Assembly (NCBI RefSeq): GCF_018130955.1
Contig: NZ_JAFCJM010000041.1
Coordinates: 1 to 59,367, forward strand
Reading direction: 5' to 3'
DNA: 59,367 nt
DNA from: Bradyrhizobium liaoningense
GTDB lineage: Bacteria > Pseudomonadota > Alphaproteobacteria > Rhizobiales > Xanthobacteraceae
Under the pieces are notes generated by a model. The model was given only the letters and a program-made list of their open reading frames with translations, made no database searches and was not told the DNA's origin. Each line of letters begins with the position of its first letter. Position 1 is the first letter of the stretch. Positions 16,451 through 25,801 of this stretch are shown here, one piece after another. The translations under genes and the position numbers were made by a program.

Positions 16451-17399
16451 TAGCTTCTCCCTGCTGCCATTTGCGGCGCGCGAGGCCGAAGTAGCTGAAC
16501 AACGTTGCGAACACGAGGAACGGGATCATCGAGACCGCGATCGCGGCGCCTTCGCCGAGCTCGCCGCCGGCGATGCCGCGCTGGAACGCCAATGTCGCCA
16601 AGAGGTGCGTAGAGTTCACCGGGCCGCCGCGCGTGATGGCATAGACGAGCTGGAAGTCGGTGAAGGTGAAGATGATCGAGAACGTCATGACGATGGCGAG
16701 GATCGGCATCATCATCGGGAAGGTGATGTAGCGGAAGCGCTGCCAGGCGCTGGCGCCGTCGAGCATCGCGGCCTCGTAGAGCGAGGGCGAGATGGTCTGC
16801 AGCCCCGCCAGCAGCGAGATCGCGACGAAGGGGATGCCGCGCCAGATATTTGCGGCGATCAGCGAGAACCGGGCCGGCCAGGGTGTACCCAGGAAGTCGA
16901 TATTGCTGCTGCGCCAGTGCAGCACGTCGACCAGCAGGTAGGAGATGATCGAGAATTGCGGATCGTAGATCCACCAGAACGCCAGCGCCGACAGCACGGT
17001 CGGCACGATCCAGGGCAAGAGCACGATGGCGCGCAGCAGGCTCTTGAACGGAAAGTGGTTGTTGAGCAGCAGCGCGAGCCAGAAGCCGAGCGCGAACTTC
17101 CCGAAGGTCGCGATGCCCGTATAGAAGATGCTGTAGAACACCGCGTTCCACCACAGCGGGTCCTTGAGCAGATACTGGAAGTTCTCGAGGCCGATGTAGA
17201 TGCCGCGCCGCCCGATCGTGGTGTCGGTGAACGCAAGCCAGATGCCGAGCCCGAGCGGATAGGTGAGGAAAACCGCCAAAAGGCCGATCGCGGGCGCAAG
17301 GCACATCACGATCAGGAACGGCTTGTAGTCGAACAGCCGCGCGATCCAGCCCGGTTGCCGGACCGTCAGGGCGGGAGAGGAGAGTGTGGTCACGGACAT
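16443..17399 (-). CDS. ABC sugar-type importer permease (MalF/UgpA-like)
   Basis: 318-aa permease. The first helix is FLIVMCLAPAIGLLAVFLTYPLG; the periplasmic region contains GRRGIYIGLENFQYLLKDP. The EAA loop reads EAAMLDGASAWQRFRYITFPMMMPIL. It pairs with the MalG-like permease immediately downstream. A dispersed palindromic repeat (17431-17543) separates it from the upstream binding-protein gene, a common place for differential expression within ABC operons. Confidence 0.93.
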   Translation of the reverse strand: MSVTTLSSPALTVRQPGWIARLFDYKPFLIVMCLAPAIGLLAVFLTYPLGLGIWLAFTDTTIGRRGIYIGLENFQYLLKDPLWWNAVFYSIFYTGIATFGKFALGFWLALLLNNHFPFKSLLRAIVLLPWIVPTVLSALAFWWIYDPQFSIISYLLVDVLHWRSSNIDFLGTPWPARFSLIAANIWRGIPFVAISLLAGLQTISPSLYEAAMLDGASAWQRFRYITFPMMMPILAIVMTFSIIFTFTDFQLVYAITRGGPVNSTHLLATLAFQRGIAGGELGEGAAIAVSMIPFLVFATLFSYFGLARRKWQQGEAND

Positions 17400-17430
17400 C
17401 GTGCGGGTGTCCTTTAAGAGTAGGCCGCGT

Positions 17431-17543
17431 CGTCATTGCGAGCGAAGCAATGCAGAGATGTTTCCGCGGAGACAGTCTGCATTGCTTCGTCGCTTCAGTG
17501 CAAAATTGCTTCGCAATTTTGTCACGAGCTCCTCGCAATGACG
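17431..17543. repeat. Dispersed repeat with CGTCATTGCG / CGCAATGACG ends
   Basis: The ends are inverted copies (17431-17440 and 17534-17543). Internally GAAGCAATGCAGA faces TCTGCATTGCTTC and AAAATTGC faces GCAATTTT. It is a known style of Bradyrhizobium intergenic repeat, here placed inside an operon between binding-protein and permease genes. Confidence 0.8.
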
Positions 17544-17555
17544 TTCGTTCAGGCG

Positions 17556-18905
17556 TTACTTCGACGCCTGCCGCCGGAAGTACCGCTTGCAGCGCTGCTC
17601 GGCTTCCGCGGCCGCGGCTTCCGGCGTGGCAGCTCCGGTCGCAACGGACGCGAACATTTGCACCAGCACATAGTCCGCACGAACCGCACCGCTGGCGGCG
17701 GAAATCGGGCCCTTGTAGCCAGTGTAGTAGGTGCTGTTCATGGTGTTCTTGAAGATCGCGACCTTGGGATCGCCTTTCCACACCGCCGCATCGGCATAGG
17801 CGGGGAGCGGTTGTGACCAGTAGCCGCTGTTGGCGTTGAGCCAGGGCTCGTACTGGTCCTTCTCCATCATGAACTGGAGGAAGGCTTTTGCGGCGTTGGG
17901 ATACGGGCTGTGCTTGAACACCATGGCATTCAGCGTCAGGCCCGACATCGGCGAGATCGGCGCAAAGAATTTCGGCAATAGCTGATGTTCTGAGTCTTCG
18001 GCGATCGCGGCGGTCGCCGGATCGTTCTTCAGCGAGAAATACAGCGAGACGCCGTTGGCGGTCAGCCCGATTTCCTGCGAGGAATAGGCGCGGTTGTTGC
18101 TGACGTCGTTCCAGGACGGCGTACCTGCGATGAAGGTCGGATAGAGCTCCTTCACGTAGTTCAGCGCGGCGATGGTCTCCTTGCTGTTAATGGAGACACT
18201 GCCTTCTTCATCCAGCAGCGAGCCGTTGTGCGACCACAACATCCATTCCGCAAAGCCGTTGCCGTCGCCGACGGCGTTCCCCAGCGCAAAGCCGGCAGGC
18301 TTGCCGGCCTTCTGCAGCTTCTTGCAGAGGTCGAGGAACCCGGCCGCGTCTTCCGGGGCCTTGTCGAACCCGACGGATTTGAGAATGGACTTACGATAGA
18401 TCAGGGGACCGGCGGTGGCTCCGAACGGCAGTCCGATCCAGGTGTCGGTCTTGGCCTTCTTGCCGTAGGCCTTGGCAAGGTTCTGCCAGCCGCCGTAGCG
18501 CTTGCCGAGATAGTCGGCGAGGTCGCTGAGATCGATCAGCTTGTCGACATAGATGTGCGGCGCGTCGGAGAAGCCCATGATGATGTCGGGGCCGGCGCCG
18601 GAGTTCGAGGTCACCGCGGTCTGCTGGTTGATGTCCTCCCAGCCGACGAAGTCGACCTTGACCTCGACGCCGGTCTCCTTGGTGAACTTGGCCGCGTTGG
18701 CGCGGAAGACGTCTTCGTCGGCCTGGACGAAGCGGACCGGGCGCAGCATCTTCAGCGATGCGCCCTTCTCGATCGCCCATTTGGGCGCCGGCACGTCGGC
18801 GGCCTTGATTGCGGATTGCGCGTTGGCCGGCGTGCCGGTGGCGGCGAGCGCCGCCGCGGACAGGCCCAGCGCCAAGGCATCGCGACGGGTAAGGTCGTTC
18901 CTCAT
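17556..18905 (-). CDS. ABC importer periplasmic substrate-binding protein (family 1, sugar type)
   Basis: 449 aa. The N-terminus MRNDLTRRDALALGLSAAAL is a twin-arginine-like signal (TRRDAL) ending near ANAQS. The mature part has the MalE/UgpB-like layout: NAAKFTKETGVEVKVDFVGW, GPDIIMGFSDAPHIYVDKL and WIGLPFGATAGPLIYRKSIL, which resembles solute-binding family 1 proteins for sugars, polyols or glycerol-phosphate-like compounds. ATG 18905 has GGGAGGAACTG upstream; the longer frame from 19112 is rejected. The ligand is not deducible, but the downstream phytase-like esterase hints at a phosphorylated or esterified sugar or polyol. Confidence 0.9.
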   Translation of the reverse strand: MRNDLTRRDALALGLSAAALAATGTPANAQSAIKAADVPAPKWAIEKGASLKMLRPVRFVQADEDVFRANAAKFTKETGVEVKVDFVGWEDINQQTAVTSNSGAGPDIIMGFSDAPHIYVDKLIDLSDLADYLGKRYGGWQNLAKAYGKKAKTDTWIGLPFGATAGPLIYRKSILKSVGFDKAPEDAAGFLDLCKKLQKAGKPAGFALGNAVGDGNGFAEWMLWSHNGSLLDEEGSVSINSKETIAALNYVKELYPTFIAGTPSWNDVSNNRAYSSQEIGLTANGVSLYFSLKNDPATAAIAEDSEHQLLPKFFAPISPMSGLTLNAMVFKHSPYPNAAKAFLQFMMEKDQYEPWLNANSGYWSQPLPAYADAAVWKGDPKVAIFKNTMNSTYYTGYKGPISAASGAVRADYVLVQMFASVATGAATPEAAAAEAEQRCKRYFRRQASK

Positions 18906-19018
18906 CAGTTCCTCCCATTGATCTTTTCGCCTTCCCGGCGTTGATCGCCGGTGAAGGGTCTCTTTGGTTCGGATGGGTCTAGTTCGTCTCCGTTTCCTTC
19001 GAAGCCAGTTCTGCCCGC

Positions 19019-20062
19019 TCAGCTGTTCGGGCCGCGATCCATGCTGACGGGCTGCCAGCGGCGGAGCGCGGTGTTTTGCAGCACCGACGGATTGACGCAG
19101 CTTACCGGCCACATCCCCTGGAGCACCAGTGACAATTCGTAGCCCACGCGGCGCTTGCGCGCCTCGTCGAACCGTGCCGAGGCTGAGGCGACATGGGCGG
19201 TCAGCGTCACGTTCTCCATGCCGAGCAGGGGATTGTTGTGCGACGGCGGCTCCTTCTCCAGCACGTCGAGCGCGGCATGTGCGATCCAGCCTTCCTGCAG
19301 CGCCTTGATCAGGCTCTCCTCGTCCACGGTGGCGCCGCGGCCGGTGTTGATGAAGACCGAGCCTTTTTTCATCTGACGGAAATGCTTCTCCGTGAGCATG
19401 TGGTGCACCTCGGGCCGCGCCGGTGCATGCATCGAGACGAAATCCGATTGCGACAGCACCTCGTTCAGCGTCGCCGGGATCACGCCGTGGTCGTACATCA
19501 GCGTTTCCTGGATGAAGGGATCGTAGGCCATCATCCTCAGACCAAAGGGAGCGGCGCGCTTCGCAACTGCACGCGCCACGCGGCCGAACGAGATGAAGCC
19601 GAGCGTCTGGCCCATCAACCGCGGGATCTTTAGCAGCGCCGGCCGACCCTCGGCCCAGCGTCCGGTGCGTACCATCCGATCCTGCTCGACCAGGCGGCGG
19701 AAGCCGGCCAGCAGCAGCATCATGGCGTGGTCGGCGACCTCCTCGATGAAGGTGTCGGGGATGTTGGTCACGGGAATGCCGCGCGCGGTCGCGGCCTTCA
19801 CGTCCACGCTGTCGACGCCGACGGAGCCGAGCGTGATGACCTTGCAGTTCTCAAGTGCGTCGATGATCGTCTTGCTGATCGGCATGCCCTTGGCGTAGAT
19901 CGCGTCGGCGCTCCGGGCGGCCGCGATGAACTCGGCTTCGTTCGCCGGCGCCTCGATGATCTCGGCCTCGATCGGATCGAGTGCCTCGCGCTCGTAGGAA
20001 TAGTCGCTGCCGGCGACCGTAAAGCTCGCGCCCTTCGGCGTCAGCACCCTGTATTTCGGCAT
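19019..20062 (-). CDS. D-2-hydroxyacid dehydrogenase, C-terminal-binding-protein-like
   Basis: 347 aa. NAD-dependent 2-hydroxyacid dehydrogenase fold. The catalytic domain begins MPKYRVLTPKGASF. The nucleotide-binding GFISFGRVARAVAKRA, the FINTGRGATVDEESL segment and VTLTAHVASASA (catalytic His region) follow. The DVLEKEPP segment is typical of the phosphoglycerate dehydrogenase/CtBP group; unlike SerA there is no ACT domain. It is the first gene of the minus-strand ABC cluster, 113 bases before the binding protein, so it may oxidise or reduce the imported compound or a product of it. Substrate unknown. Confidence 0.88.
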   Translation of the reverse strand: MPKYRVLTPKGASFTVAGSDYSYEREALDPIEAEIIEAPANEAEFIAAARSADAIYAKGMPISKTIIDALENCKVITLGSVGVDSVDVKAATARGIPVTNIPDTFIEEVADHAMMLLLAGFRRLVEQDRMVRTGRWAEGRPALLKIPRLMGQTLGFISFGRVARAVAKRAAPFGLRMMAYDPFIQETLMYDHGVIPATLNEVLSQSDFVSMHAPARPEVHHMLTEKHFRQMKKGSVFINTGRGATVDEESLIKALQEGWIAHAALDVLEKEPPSHNNPLLGMENVTLTAHVASASARFDEARKRRVGYELSLVLQGMWPVSCVNPSVLQNTALRRWQPVSMDRGPNS

Positions 20063-20306
20063 TTCCTGCTCCCGATTCTGCTGGTCGGTTGTTGTCTTGA
20101 CCCGGTCTTTGCGGCGGGCCTGTTCGTCTTTTACGCGAAAGCGGCCCGTATTCGTACAATCGACGGTTGCCGGAATACCGGACTTTCGCGGAGGTCAGGG
20201 CTTCTACGGAGGACCGTAACAAAGCGCTAAGGGGTCGCACACTAAAAGTTGATTCAAATCCTGTCGACCGTCCGCGCGTCTGTCCCTCACCCCCGGAGCC
20301 ATCCCC

Positions 20307-21992
20307 GTGAAGTTGAGCAATATGAAGATCGCCCCCAAGCTGGGCATTCTTGTCGGCGTCACTCTGTTCGGCTTGTGCATCTCCGGCGTTCTCGCCGGTT
20401 ACCTGATGAAGCGCGAGATGGTGAATGCGCGCGTCGACCAGACCAAGGCGATCGTCGAACTGGCGCGCAACTATGCGGCCACCCTGGTGAAGCGGGTCAA
20501 CGCCGGCGAGATGACGAAGGAGGCCGCGCTGGCCGACCTCCGCCGCTACGGCAATGCGATGACCTACGACAAGGGCGCGGGCTATCTGTTCGGCACCACC
20601 TATGACGGCATCACGCAGCTCGCGCCGGACCCGAAGCAGATCGGCCAGAACCGCATGGAGGTCGAAACCAATGGCCGCAAGCTGTCCAAGGAGCTGATGG
20701 ACGGCGTCAAGGCCAACGGCGACATTCTGCTCTATTATGAATATGTGAAGCCCGGTCAGGAGAAGCCGATCCGCAAGCTCGGTTACGCGGTGGCCGTCCC
20801 CGGCTTCGACATGTATCTCGGCACGGGTGCCTATCTCGACGACATCGAGGACAAGATGGCGCCTGTGGCCTGGCTGCTCGGCCTGTCCGTTCTCGGCATC
20901 GTCATCGTCGCCGGCAGCGTGGCCTGGTTGATCGGCCGCAGCATCAGCCGTCCGCTCGCCCTTCTCGGCACCCGCATGAAGGAGCTCGCCGACGGCAAGC
21001 TCGAAGGCGACATTCCCGGCGTCGGTTGCGGCAACGAAATCGGCGCGATGGCATCAACGGTGCAGATCTTCAAGGACAATGCGGTCCGCATCCGCGACCT
21101 CGAGAAGACCGAGGCGGACGCCAAGGAACGTGTTGCGGCGGAACGTCGCAGCGCGATGGAGAACATCGCCAACGACTTCGAGCGCAGCGTCAACGGCATC
21201 GTCCGCTCGGTCTCCTCGGCCGCCGCCGGCATGCAGACCACGGCGCAGTCGATGACCGCGACCGCCAGCGACGCCAGCGCGCGTGCAGCGACCGTCGGTG
21301 CGGCTTCGCAACGGGCTTCCGGCAATGTCGGCACGGTTGCAGCCGCCGCCGAAGAACTGTCGAGCTCGGTCAACGAGATCTCGCGCCAGGTGACGCGCTC
21401 GACGGAAGTCGCGAGCAAGGCGGTGAGCGATGCCGAGCGCACCAATGCCACCGTGCAGGTGTTGTCGTCCGGCGCCGAGAAGATCGGCGAGGTGGTCAAG
21501 CTGATCCACTCGATCGCGGCGCAGACCAACCTGCTCGCGCTCAACGCCACCATCGAGGCGGCGCGCGCCGGCGAATCAGGCCGCGGTTTTGCCGTCGTCG
21601 CCTCCGAGGTCAAGGCGCTGGCCAACCAGACTGCGAAGGCGACCGAGGAGATCTCGGCCCAGGTGGCGGCGATGCAGACCTCGACCAGCGACGCGGTTGC
21701 CGCCATTGCCGGCATCACGCAGACCATCGCCGAGATGAGCGAGATCACCGCCGGCATTTCCTCCTCGATCGAGCAGCAGGGTGAGGCGACGCGCGAGATC
21801 GCCCGCAACATCCAGTCGGTCGCGGCCGGCTCGAACGAGATCAACACCCATATCGGCAGCGTCACCTCGGCCGCGAAAGCGACCGGTTCGGCGGCTTCCG
21901 ACGTGCTGTCGAACGCCCGCGAGCTGGACAACCAGTCCGGCGCACTGCGCAGCGCCGTGGATGGATTCCTGGCGAAGGTGCGGGCGGCTTAA
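20307..21992 (+). CDS. Methyl-accepting chemotaxis protein with single Cache domain
   Basis: 561 aa. TM1 is at about 10-32. A periplasmic sCache_2-type domain follows (about 35-185; DKGAGYLFGTTYDGITQLAPDP and GFDMYLGTGAYLDDI). TM2 is at about 188-210, then a HAMP domain. The cytoplasmic signalling hairpin tip is NATIEAARAGESGRGFAVVA. The receptor senses small ligands, often carboxylates in this Cache class, and signals to CheW/CheA. No che genes are adjacent, so it is an orphan receptor. GTG 20307 gives MKLSNMKIAPKLGIL; ATG 20322 is an alternative start. Confidence 0.93.
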   Translation: MKLSNMKIAPKLGILVGVTLFGLCISGVLAGYLMKREMVNARVDQTKAIVELARNYAATLVKRVNAGEMTKEAALADLRRYGNAMTYDKGAGYLFGTTYDGITQLAPDPKQIGQNRMEVETNGRKLSKELMDGVKANGDILLYYEYVKPGQEKPIRKLGYAVAVPGFDMYLGTGAYLDDIEDKMAPVAWLLGLSVLGIVIVAGSVAWLIGRSISRPLALLGTRMKELADGKLEGDIPGVGCGNEIGAMASTVQIFKDNAVRIRDLEKTEADAKERVAAERRSAMENIANDFERSVNGIVRSVSSAAAGMQTTAQSMTATASDASARAATVGAASQRASGNVGTVAAAAEELSSSVNEISRQVTRSTEVASKAVSDAERTNATVQVLSSGAEKIGEVVKLIHSIAAQTNLLALNATIEAARAGESGRGFAVVASEVKALANQTAKATEEISAQVAAMQTSTSDAVAAIAGITQTIAEMSEITAGISSSIEQQGEATREIARNIQSVAAGSNEINTHIGSVTSAAKATGSAASDVLSNARELDNQSGALRSAVDGFLAKVRAA

Positions 21993-22017
21993 GCTGAACC
22001 GCCACAGTGCTTCAACG

Positions 22018-22110
22018 TCGTCATGCCCGGGCTTGTCCCGGGCATCCACGTTCTTGGGCACCGCAAGTTGAGGAAGCGCGTGGATGGCCGGGACAAGCCC
22101 GGCCATGACG
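22018..22110. repeat. Paired palindromes, CATGCCCGGGCTTGTCCCGGGCAT type
   Basis: Two hairpins based on GCCCGGG.TTGTCCCGGGC (22022-22046) and GCCGGGACAAGCCCGGC (22086-22104) face each other with CCACG/CGTGG inside. They lie between the convergent chemoreceptor and TctC-type genes and could serve as a bidirectional terminator. Confidence 0.8.
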
Positions 22111-22132
22111 AGCCTTGTTAGAGCGTCGCCGC

Positions 22133-23119
22133 CTACTGCGCCTCGATGTTCGCGTTCTTGATCAGCTTCTCCCACAGCACGAGCTGATCCTTCACGAAGG
22201 TGCCAAGCTCCTCCGGCGTGCCGGAGAAAGCGTCCATGCCGAGCGTGGCGAGCTGGGCTTTGATCTCCGGCTTCTCGACGATCTTGCGGATCTCGGCATT
22301 GAGCCTGACGACGATCTCCTTCGGCGTGCCGGCCGGGGCGAAATAACCCTGCCACGAGGTGATGTCGAAGTCGGGTACGCCGGCTTCCTGCATCGACGGC
22401 AGGCTCGGCACCAGCGGCGAGCGGTCCTTGGTGGTGACCGCGAGCGAGCGCAGCGCGCCGCCATTGACGTGCGGCAGGCCGGTCAGGATGTCCACGAACA
22501 TCATGGAGACGCGGCCGCCCATGACGTCGTTGAGTGCCGGCGGCGAGCTCTTGTAGGGCACGTGCAGCATGTCGATCCCGGCATTATGCGCAAAGGTCGC
22601 GCCCGACACGATGGCCGACGATGACCCCGAGGCGTAGCTCAGCTTGCCCGGATTGGCCTTGCCATAGGCGACGAGCTCGCCGACCGTCTTCGCGGGCACG
22701 TCTGGGTGGATCACCAGCATGAAGGGCAGGTCGCCGGTGCGCGCGATCGGCACAAAATCCTTCACCGGGTCATAGGTGAGGCTCTTCAAGAGATAGGGAT
22801 TGGCCGAATGCGTGGTGTTGGTGGTGACCAGCAGCGTGTAGCCGTCCGGGGTGGCGCGCGCGACATAAGTCGCGGCCAGCATGCCGTTGGCGCCGGCCTT
22901 GTTCTCGATCACGATGCCGACGCCGAGCGCCTGCGACAGATGCTGCGAGATGATCCGCGTGGTGGTGTCGGTGCCGCTGCCGGCGGCGAACGGCAGCACC
23001 AGCGTGATGTTGCGGTTCGGATAGTTTTGCGCCTGCGCGGTCGAAATGGCCAAAGGTACCGAAAGACACGCGAGCAGCACGGCGGCAGCGCGCAAGCTGC
23101 GGATGACGAATGAGTTCAT
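22133..23119 (-). CDS. Tripartite tricarboxylate transporter binding protein (TctC/Bug family)
   Basis: 328 aa. The signal peptide (1-32) ends at STAQA-Q. NYPNRNITLVLPFAAGSGTDTTTR is the hallmark start of the Bug/TctC fold, followed by VENKAGANGMLAATYVARA and VPYKSSPPALNDVMGGRVSMMF. These periplasmic receptors bind carboxylates and feed TctAB membrane proteins. No tctA or tctB gene is adjacent, which is common for the very expanded Bug family. ATG 23119 begins a clean signal peptide; the upstream start at 23203 is rejected. Confidence 0.9.
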   Translation of the reverse strand: MNSFVIRSLRAAAVLLACLSVPLAISTAQAQNYPNRNITLVLPFAAGSGTDTTTRIISQHLSQALGVGIVIENKAGANGMLAATYVARATPDGYTLLVTTNTTHSANPYLLKSLTYDPVKDFVPIARTGDLPFMLVIHPDVPAKTVGELVAYGKANPGKLSYASGSSSAIVSGATFAHNAGIDMLHVPYKSSPPALNDVMGGRVSMMFVDILTGLPHVNGGALRSLAVTTKDRSPLVPSLPSMQEAGVPDFDITSWQGYFAPAGTPKEIVVRLNAEIRKIVEKPEIKAQLATLGMDAFSGTPEELGTFVKDQLVLWEKLIKNANIEAQ

Positions 23120-23216
23120 TCCGGACGTTCCCTGTTCTTGTTGTGCAGGGAACCTAGCCGGTTCGTCGTGGAATCGGAAGGCGGCAGCTTGGCACGCCCG
23201 CATCCGCTATGCGGAA

Positions 23217-24176
23217 TTATTTCGCTGCCGAGCCTTTCGCCGCCGAGCCTTGCCGCGAGGCGGTGACGACGCCGGCGAGCACCAGCGCGTAGCCGATCAG
23301 GTGAAACGCCTGCAGCTTCTCGCCGAGCAGCACGATCGCCAGCGCCGAGCCGAACACCGGCACCAGATGGAAGAACGGCGCGGCGCGGTTCGGCCCGATC
23401 AGCGCCACGCCGCGGTTGAAGAAGAGATAGGCGAGCGTCGAGGGAAAGATCAAAATGTAGCTCATCGTCGCGAAGGTCAGCGCATCGAGCTTCAGCGTGA
23501 TGCCGGCGGAATATTCCCACAGCGCGCCCGGCAGCAGCATCATGGCGCCGCAGCAGGTGGTGAAGGACAGGAACGAGAGCTGATGAACCCGCGGCCGGCG
23601 CGCAATGACCGCGGAATAGAGTCCGAACGCGACAAGCGACCAGGTGAACATCACATCGCCCTTGTTGAAAGCGATGCTCGCGAGTGCCGCGAGGTCGCCG
23701 CGCAGGATGATGACGAGCACGCCGAGCAGCGAGACCACGATGCCTGCAAGCTGGCTGCCCGTCAGCCGCACCCCGAACAGCACCAGCGACCACAGCGCCA
23801 CGAACAGCGGCCCGGACGACTGGATCAGCAGCGCGTTCAGCGCCTCGGTGTATTGCATCGCCCAGTAGGAGATCGCGTTGTTGAAGGCAAAGCCGATCAG
23901 CGACAAAAACAGCATCAGCGGCAGATGCGCGCGCAGCGCCGGCCAGTCCCGCTTCAGATGCGGCCAGGCGAACGGCAGCAATATGATGAACACGCCGAAC
24001 CAGCGGATAGTGGTCATCGTGATCGGCGGGATATGCGCGCCGACATGGCGCGCGAGCACGATGTTGCCGGCCCAGAACAGCGAGCTCAGGCTCAGCAGCA
24101 GATAGGGCTGGTTGTTGAGCCAGCCGATCGGATTCGAACTCGGTGGCGCGGGTGCAGCGATCGTCATTTTTGTCAT
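23217..24176 (-). CDS. EamA-family (DMT) transporter, copy 1
   Basis: 319 aa, ten predicted helices made of two EamA repeats. NQPYLLLSLSSLFWAGNIVLARHVG is helix 1 and PSTLAYLFFNRGVALIGPNRAAPF the conserved late segment. Inner-membrane metabolite exporter family; the substrate is unknown. Clearly paralogous to the gene at 24711-25646, from which it is separated by the oppositely oriented DUF1330 gene. The C-terminal tail carries a small repeat (GSAAKGSAAK). Confidence 0.9.
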   Translation of the reverse strand: MTKMTIAAPAPPSSNPIGWLNNQPYLLLSLSSLFWAGNIVLARHVGAHIPPITMTTIRWFGVFIILLPFAWPHLKRDWPALRAHLPLMLFLSLIGFAFNNAISYWAMQYTEALNALLIQSSGPLFVALWSLVLFGVRLTGSQLAGIVVSLLGVLVIILRGDLAALASIAFNKGDVMFTWSLVAFGLYSAVIARRPRVHQLSFLSFTTCCGAMMLLPGALWEYSAGITLKLDALTFATMSYILIFPSTLAYLFFNRGVALIGPNRAAPFFHLVPVFGSALAIVLLGEKLQAFHLIGYALVLAGVVTASRQGSAAKGSAAK

Positions 24177-24260
24177 GTCGAGCTTGCGCCGGGTTTCGCT
24201 TGCCGGACAAGTCCCGTCTCCGCAATGCTACAATGCAGGAAATTGTCGGGGAGGCGTGAG

Positions 24261-24662
24261 ATGGGCGTGGATCTCCTGAACGTCGAAGGGTTGGCGCAGC
24301 TCGATCAGCAGGCGCCCGTGGTGATGCTGAACCTGATGCGCTTTCATCCGCACTCGCTCGACGGCGACGGATCGGGCTGGGACGCCTATCTGCGCTACAG
24401 CGCGGTGACGGTGCCGATGATCAAGGCGCGCGGTGGCACGCTGCTGTGGACCGGCGATACCAAGGCGGTCGCGCTCGGACCACGAGCCGGCCATAACTGG
24501 GATTTCGTCGCATTGGTCCATTATCCTACCGTCGCCGCCTTCCTCGACATGATGACGTCGGACGCTTACGAAACGCTCGCCGATCCGCATCGACGCAACG
24601 GCTGTGCCGAACACGTGATCGTCGCGACCAGGGAAGCCTACAGCAAATTCAAGCCGGCCTGA
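24261..24662 (+). CDS. DUF1330-like small protein
   Basis: 133-aa cytosolic ferredoxin-like (dimeric alpha-beta barrel) protein. VVMLNLMRFHP, YLRYSAVTVPMIKARGGTLLW and DFVALVHYPTVAAFLDMM give the characteristic strand-helix-strand pattern, and SDAYETLADPHRRNG ends the domain. A GGGGAGGCG ribosome site precedes the ATG. Function of the family is not established. It is divergent from the EamA gene copy 1, with 84 bases between starts, and convergent with copy 2. Confidence 0.78.
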   Translation: MGVDLLNVEGLAQLDQQAPVVMLNLMRFHPHSLDGDGSGWDAYLRYSAVTVPMIKARGGTLLWTGDTKAVALGPRAGHNWDFVALVHYPTVAAFLDMMTSDAYETLADPHRRNGCAEHVIVATREAYSKFKPA

Positions 24663-24710
24663 GGCCTGAACCGGTCAATATATTAGACACTGAATGTGGG
24701 GGATGGATCG

Positions 24711-25646
24711 TCACGTCGCCGGCTTGCGCGAGGCCACAAACACGCCTGCGAGCACCAGCGCGAAGCCGATGAAGTGGAACACTTGCGGAAGCTCGCCGAG
24801 GAAGATCATCGCCATGATCGAGCCGAACACCGGCACGACATGGAAGAAGGGCGCGGCGCGGTTGGCGCCGATCAGCGCGACGCCGCGGTTGAAGCAGAGA
24901 TAGGCGAGTGTGGAAGGAAACACCGCGACGTAGACCAGCGTCAGCAGATTCGGCACATCGAGCTTCATCACCGGCCGCGCCGACAATTCCCAGATCTCCA
25001 GCGGGATCAGGCAGGCCGCGCCGCAGCCGAAGGTGAAGGCGAGGAAGGACAGGCCGTGGATCGCCGGCCGCTTCAGGGTCAGTACCGAATAGAGCGCGAA
25101 GATGATCAAGGCGACCATGAAAATGAGATCGCCCTTGTTGAACGCGATATTCGACAGCGTGGTGAGATCGCCGCGCAAGAGGATCATCAGCACACCGAAC
25201 AGCGACAGCAGCACGCCAAAGGCCTGCGCCGCCGTCAGCCGGATACCCAGGATCACCAGCGACCACAGCGCCACGAGCAGAGGCGCTGCCGACTGCAGCA
25301 GCAGCGTGTTGAGGGCCTGGGTGTGCTCCAGCGCCCAGTATTGCAGGGTGTTGAAGGCGCCGATGCCGGTGATCGAGAGCACGATCATCAGTCCGAGCTT
25401 GCCGCGGATCGCGGGCCAGTCCTTGGCCAGATGCTTCCAGGCAAACGGCAGCACCAGCAGGAAGGCGAAGAACCAGCGCAGGAAGGACAGCGTCACCGGC
25501 GGGATATGGCCGGCGGCGAGCCGGCCGACGATGGCGTTGCCGGCCCAGCACAGCGCGGTGATGCTCAGCAACAGATAGGGCTGGTTGGCGATCCAGGGCT
25601 GGTGCCCGCGCGCGGCGATGCCGGAGGTTTGCTCGGTGGCGGACAT
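24711..25646 (-). CDS. EamA-family (DMT) transporter, copy 2
   Basis: 311 aa from ATG 25646, which gives an N-terminal length before NQPYLLLS similar to copy 1; a start at 25670 adds eight residues. Ten-helix drug/metabolite transporter. Shared blocks with copy 1 include IPPVTLSFLRWFF, NKGDLIFMVALI and FPSTLAYLCFNRGVALIGANRAAPFFHVVPVFGS (the segment 'RAAPFFH.VPVFGS' is the same in both). The two are evidently products of duplication. Substrate unknown. Confidence 0.9.
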   Translation of the reverse strand: MSATEQTSGIAARGHQPWIANQPYLLLSITALCWAGNAIVGRLAAGHIPPVTLSFLRWFFAFLLVLPFAWKHLAKDWPAIRGKLGLMIVLSITGIGAFNTLQYWALEHTQALNTLLLQSAAPLLVALWSLVILGIRLTAAQAFGVLLSLFGVLMILLRGDLTTLSNIAFNKGDLIFMVALIIFALYSVLTLKRPAIHGLSFLAFTFGCGAACLIPLEIWELSARPVMKLDVPNLLTLVYVAVFPSTLAYLCFNRGVALIGANRAAPFFHVVPVFGSIMAMIFLGELPQVFHFIGFALVLAGVFVASRKPAT

Positions 25647-25801
25647 GGGATGACGAAGCGCCCGGTTCATGCACCGGTTCGTCCGGCCCGGCAGTGTCCG
25701 GGCCGGCTCACATCCGGCTTCCTCACAGACACGGAAATCCGCCTGCTATCAATGGGGCGCGGCGCATCGCGACCATGCAGGGTTGAGGATGCGACGGAAC
25801 C

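Noticed and set aside
23046..24662. 538-codon plus-strand frame containing the DUF1330 gene
   Set aside because: Only the last 133 residues are a recognisable protein with its own GGGGAGG site. The upstream part is antisense to the EamA gene.
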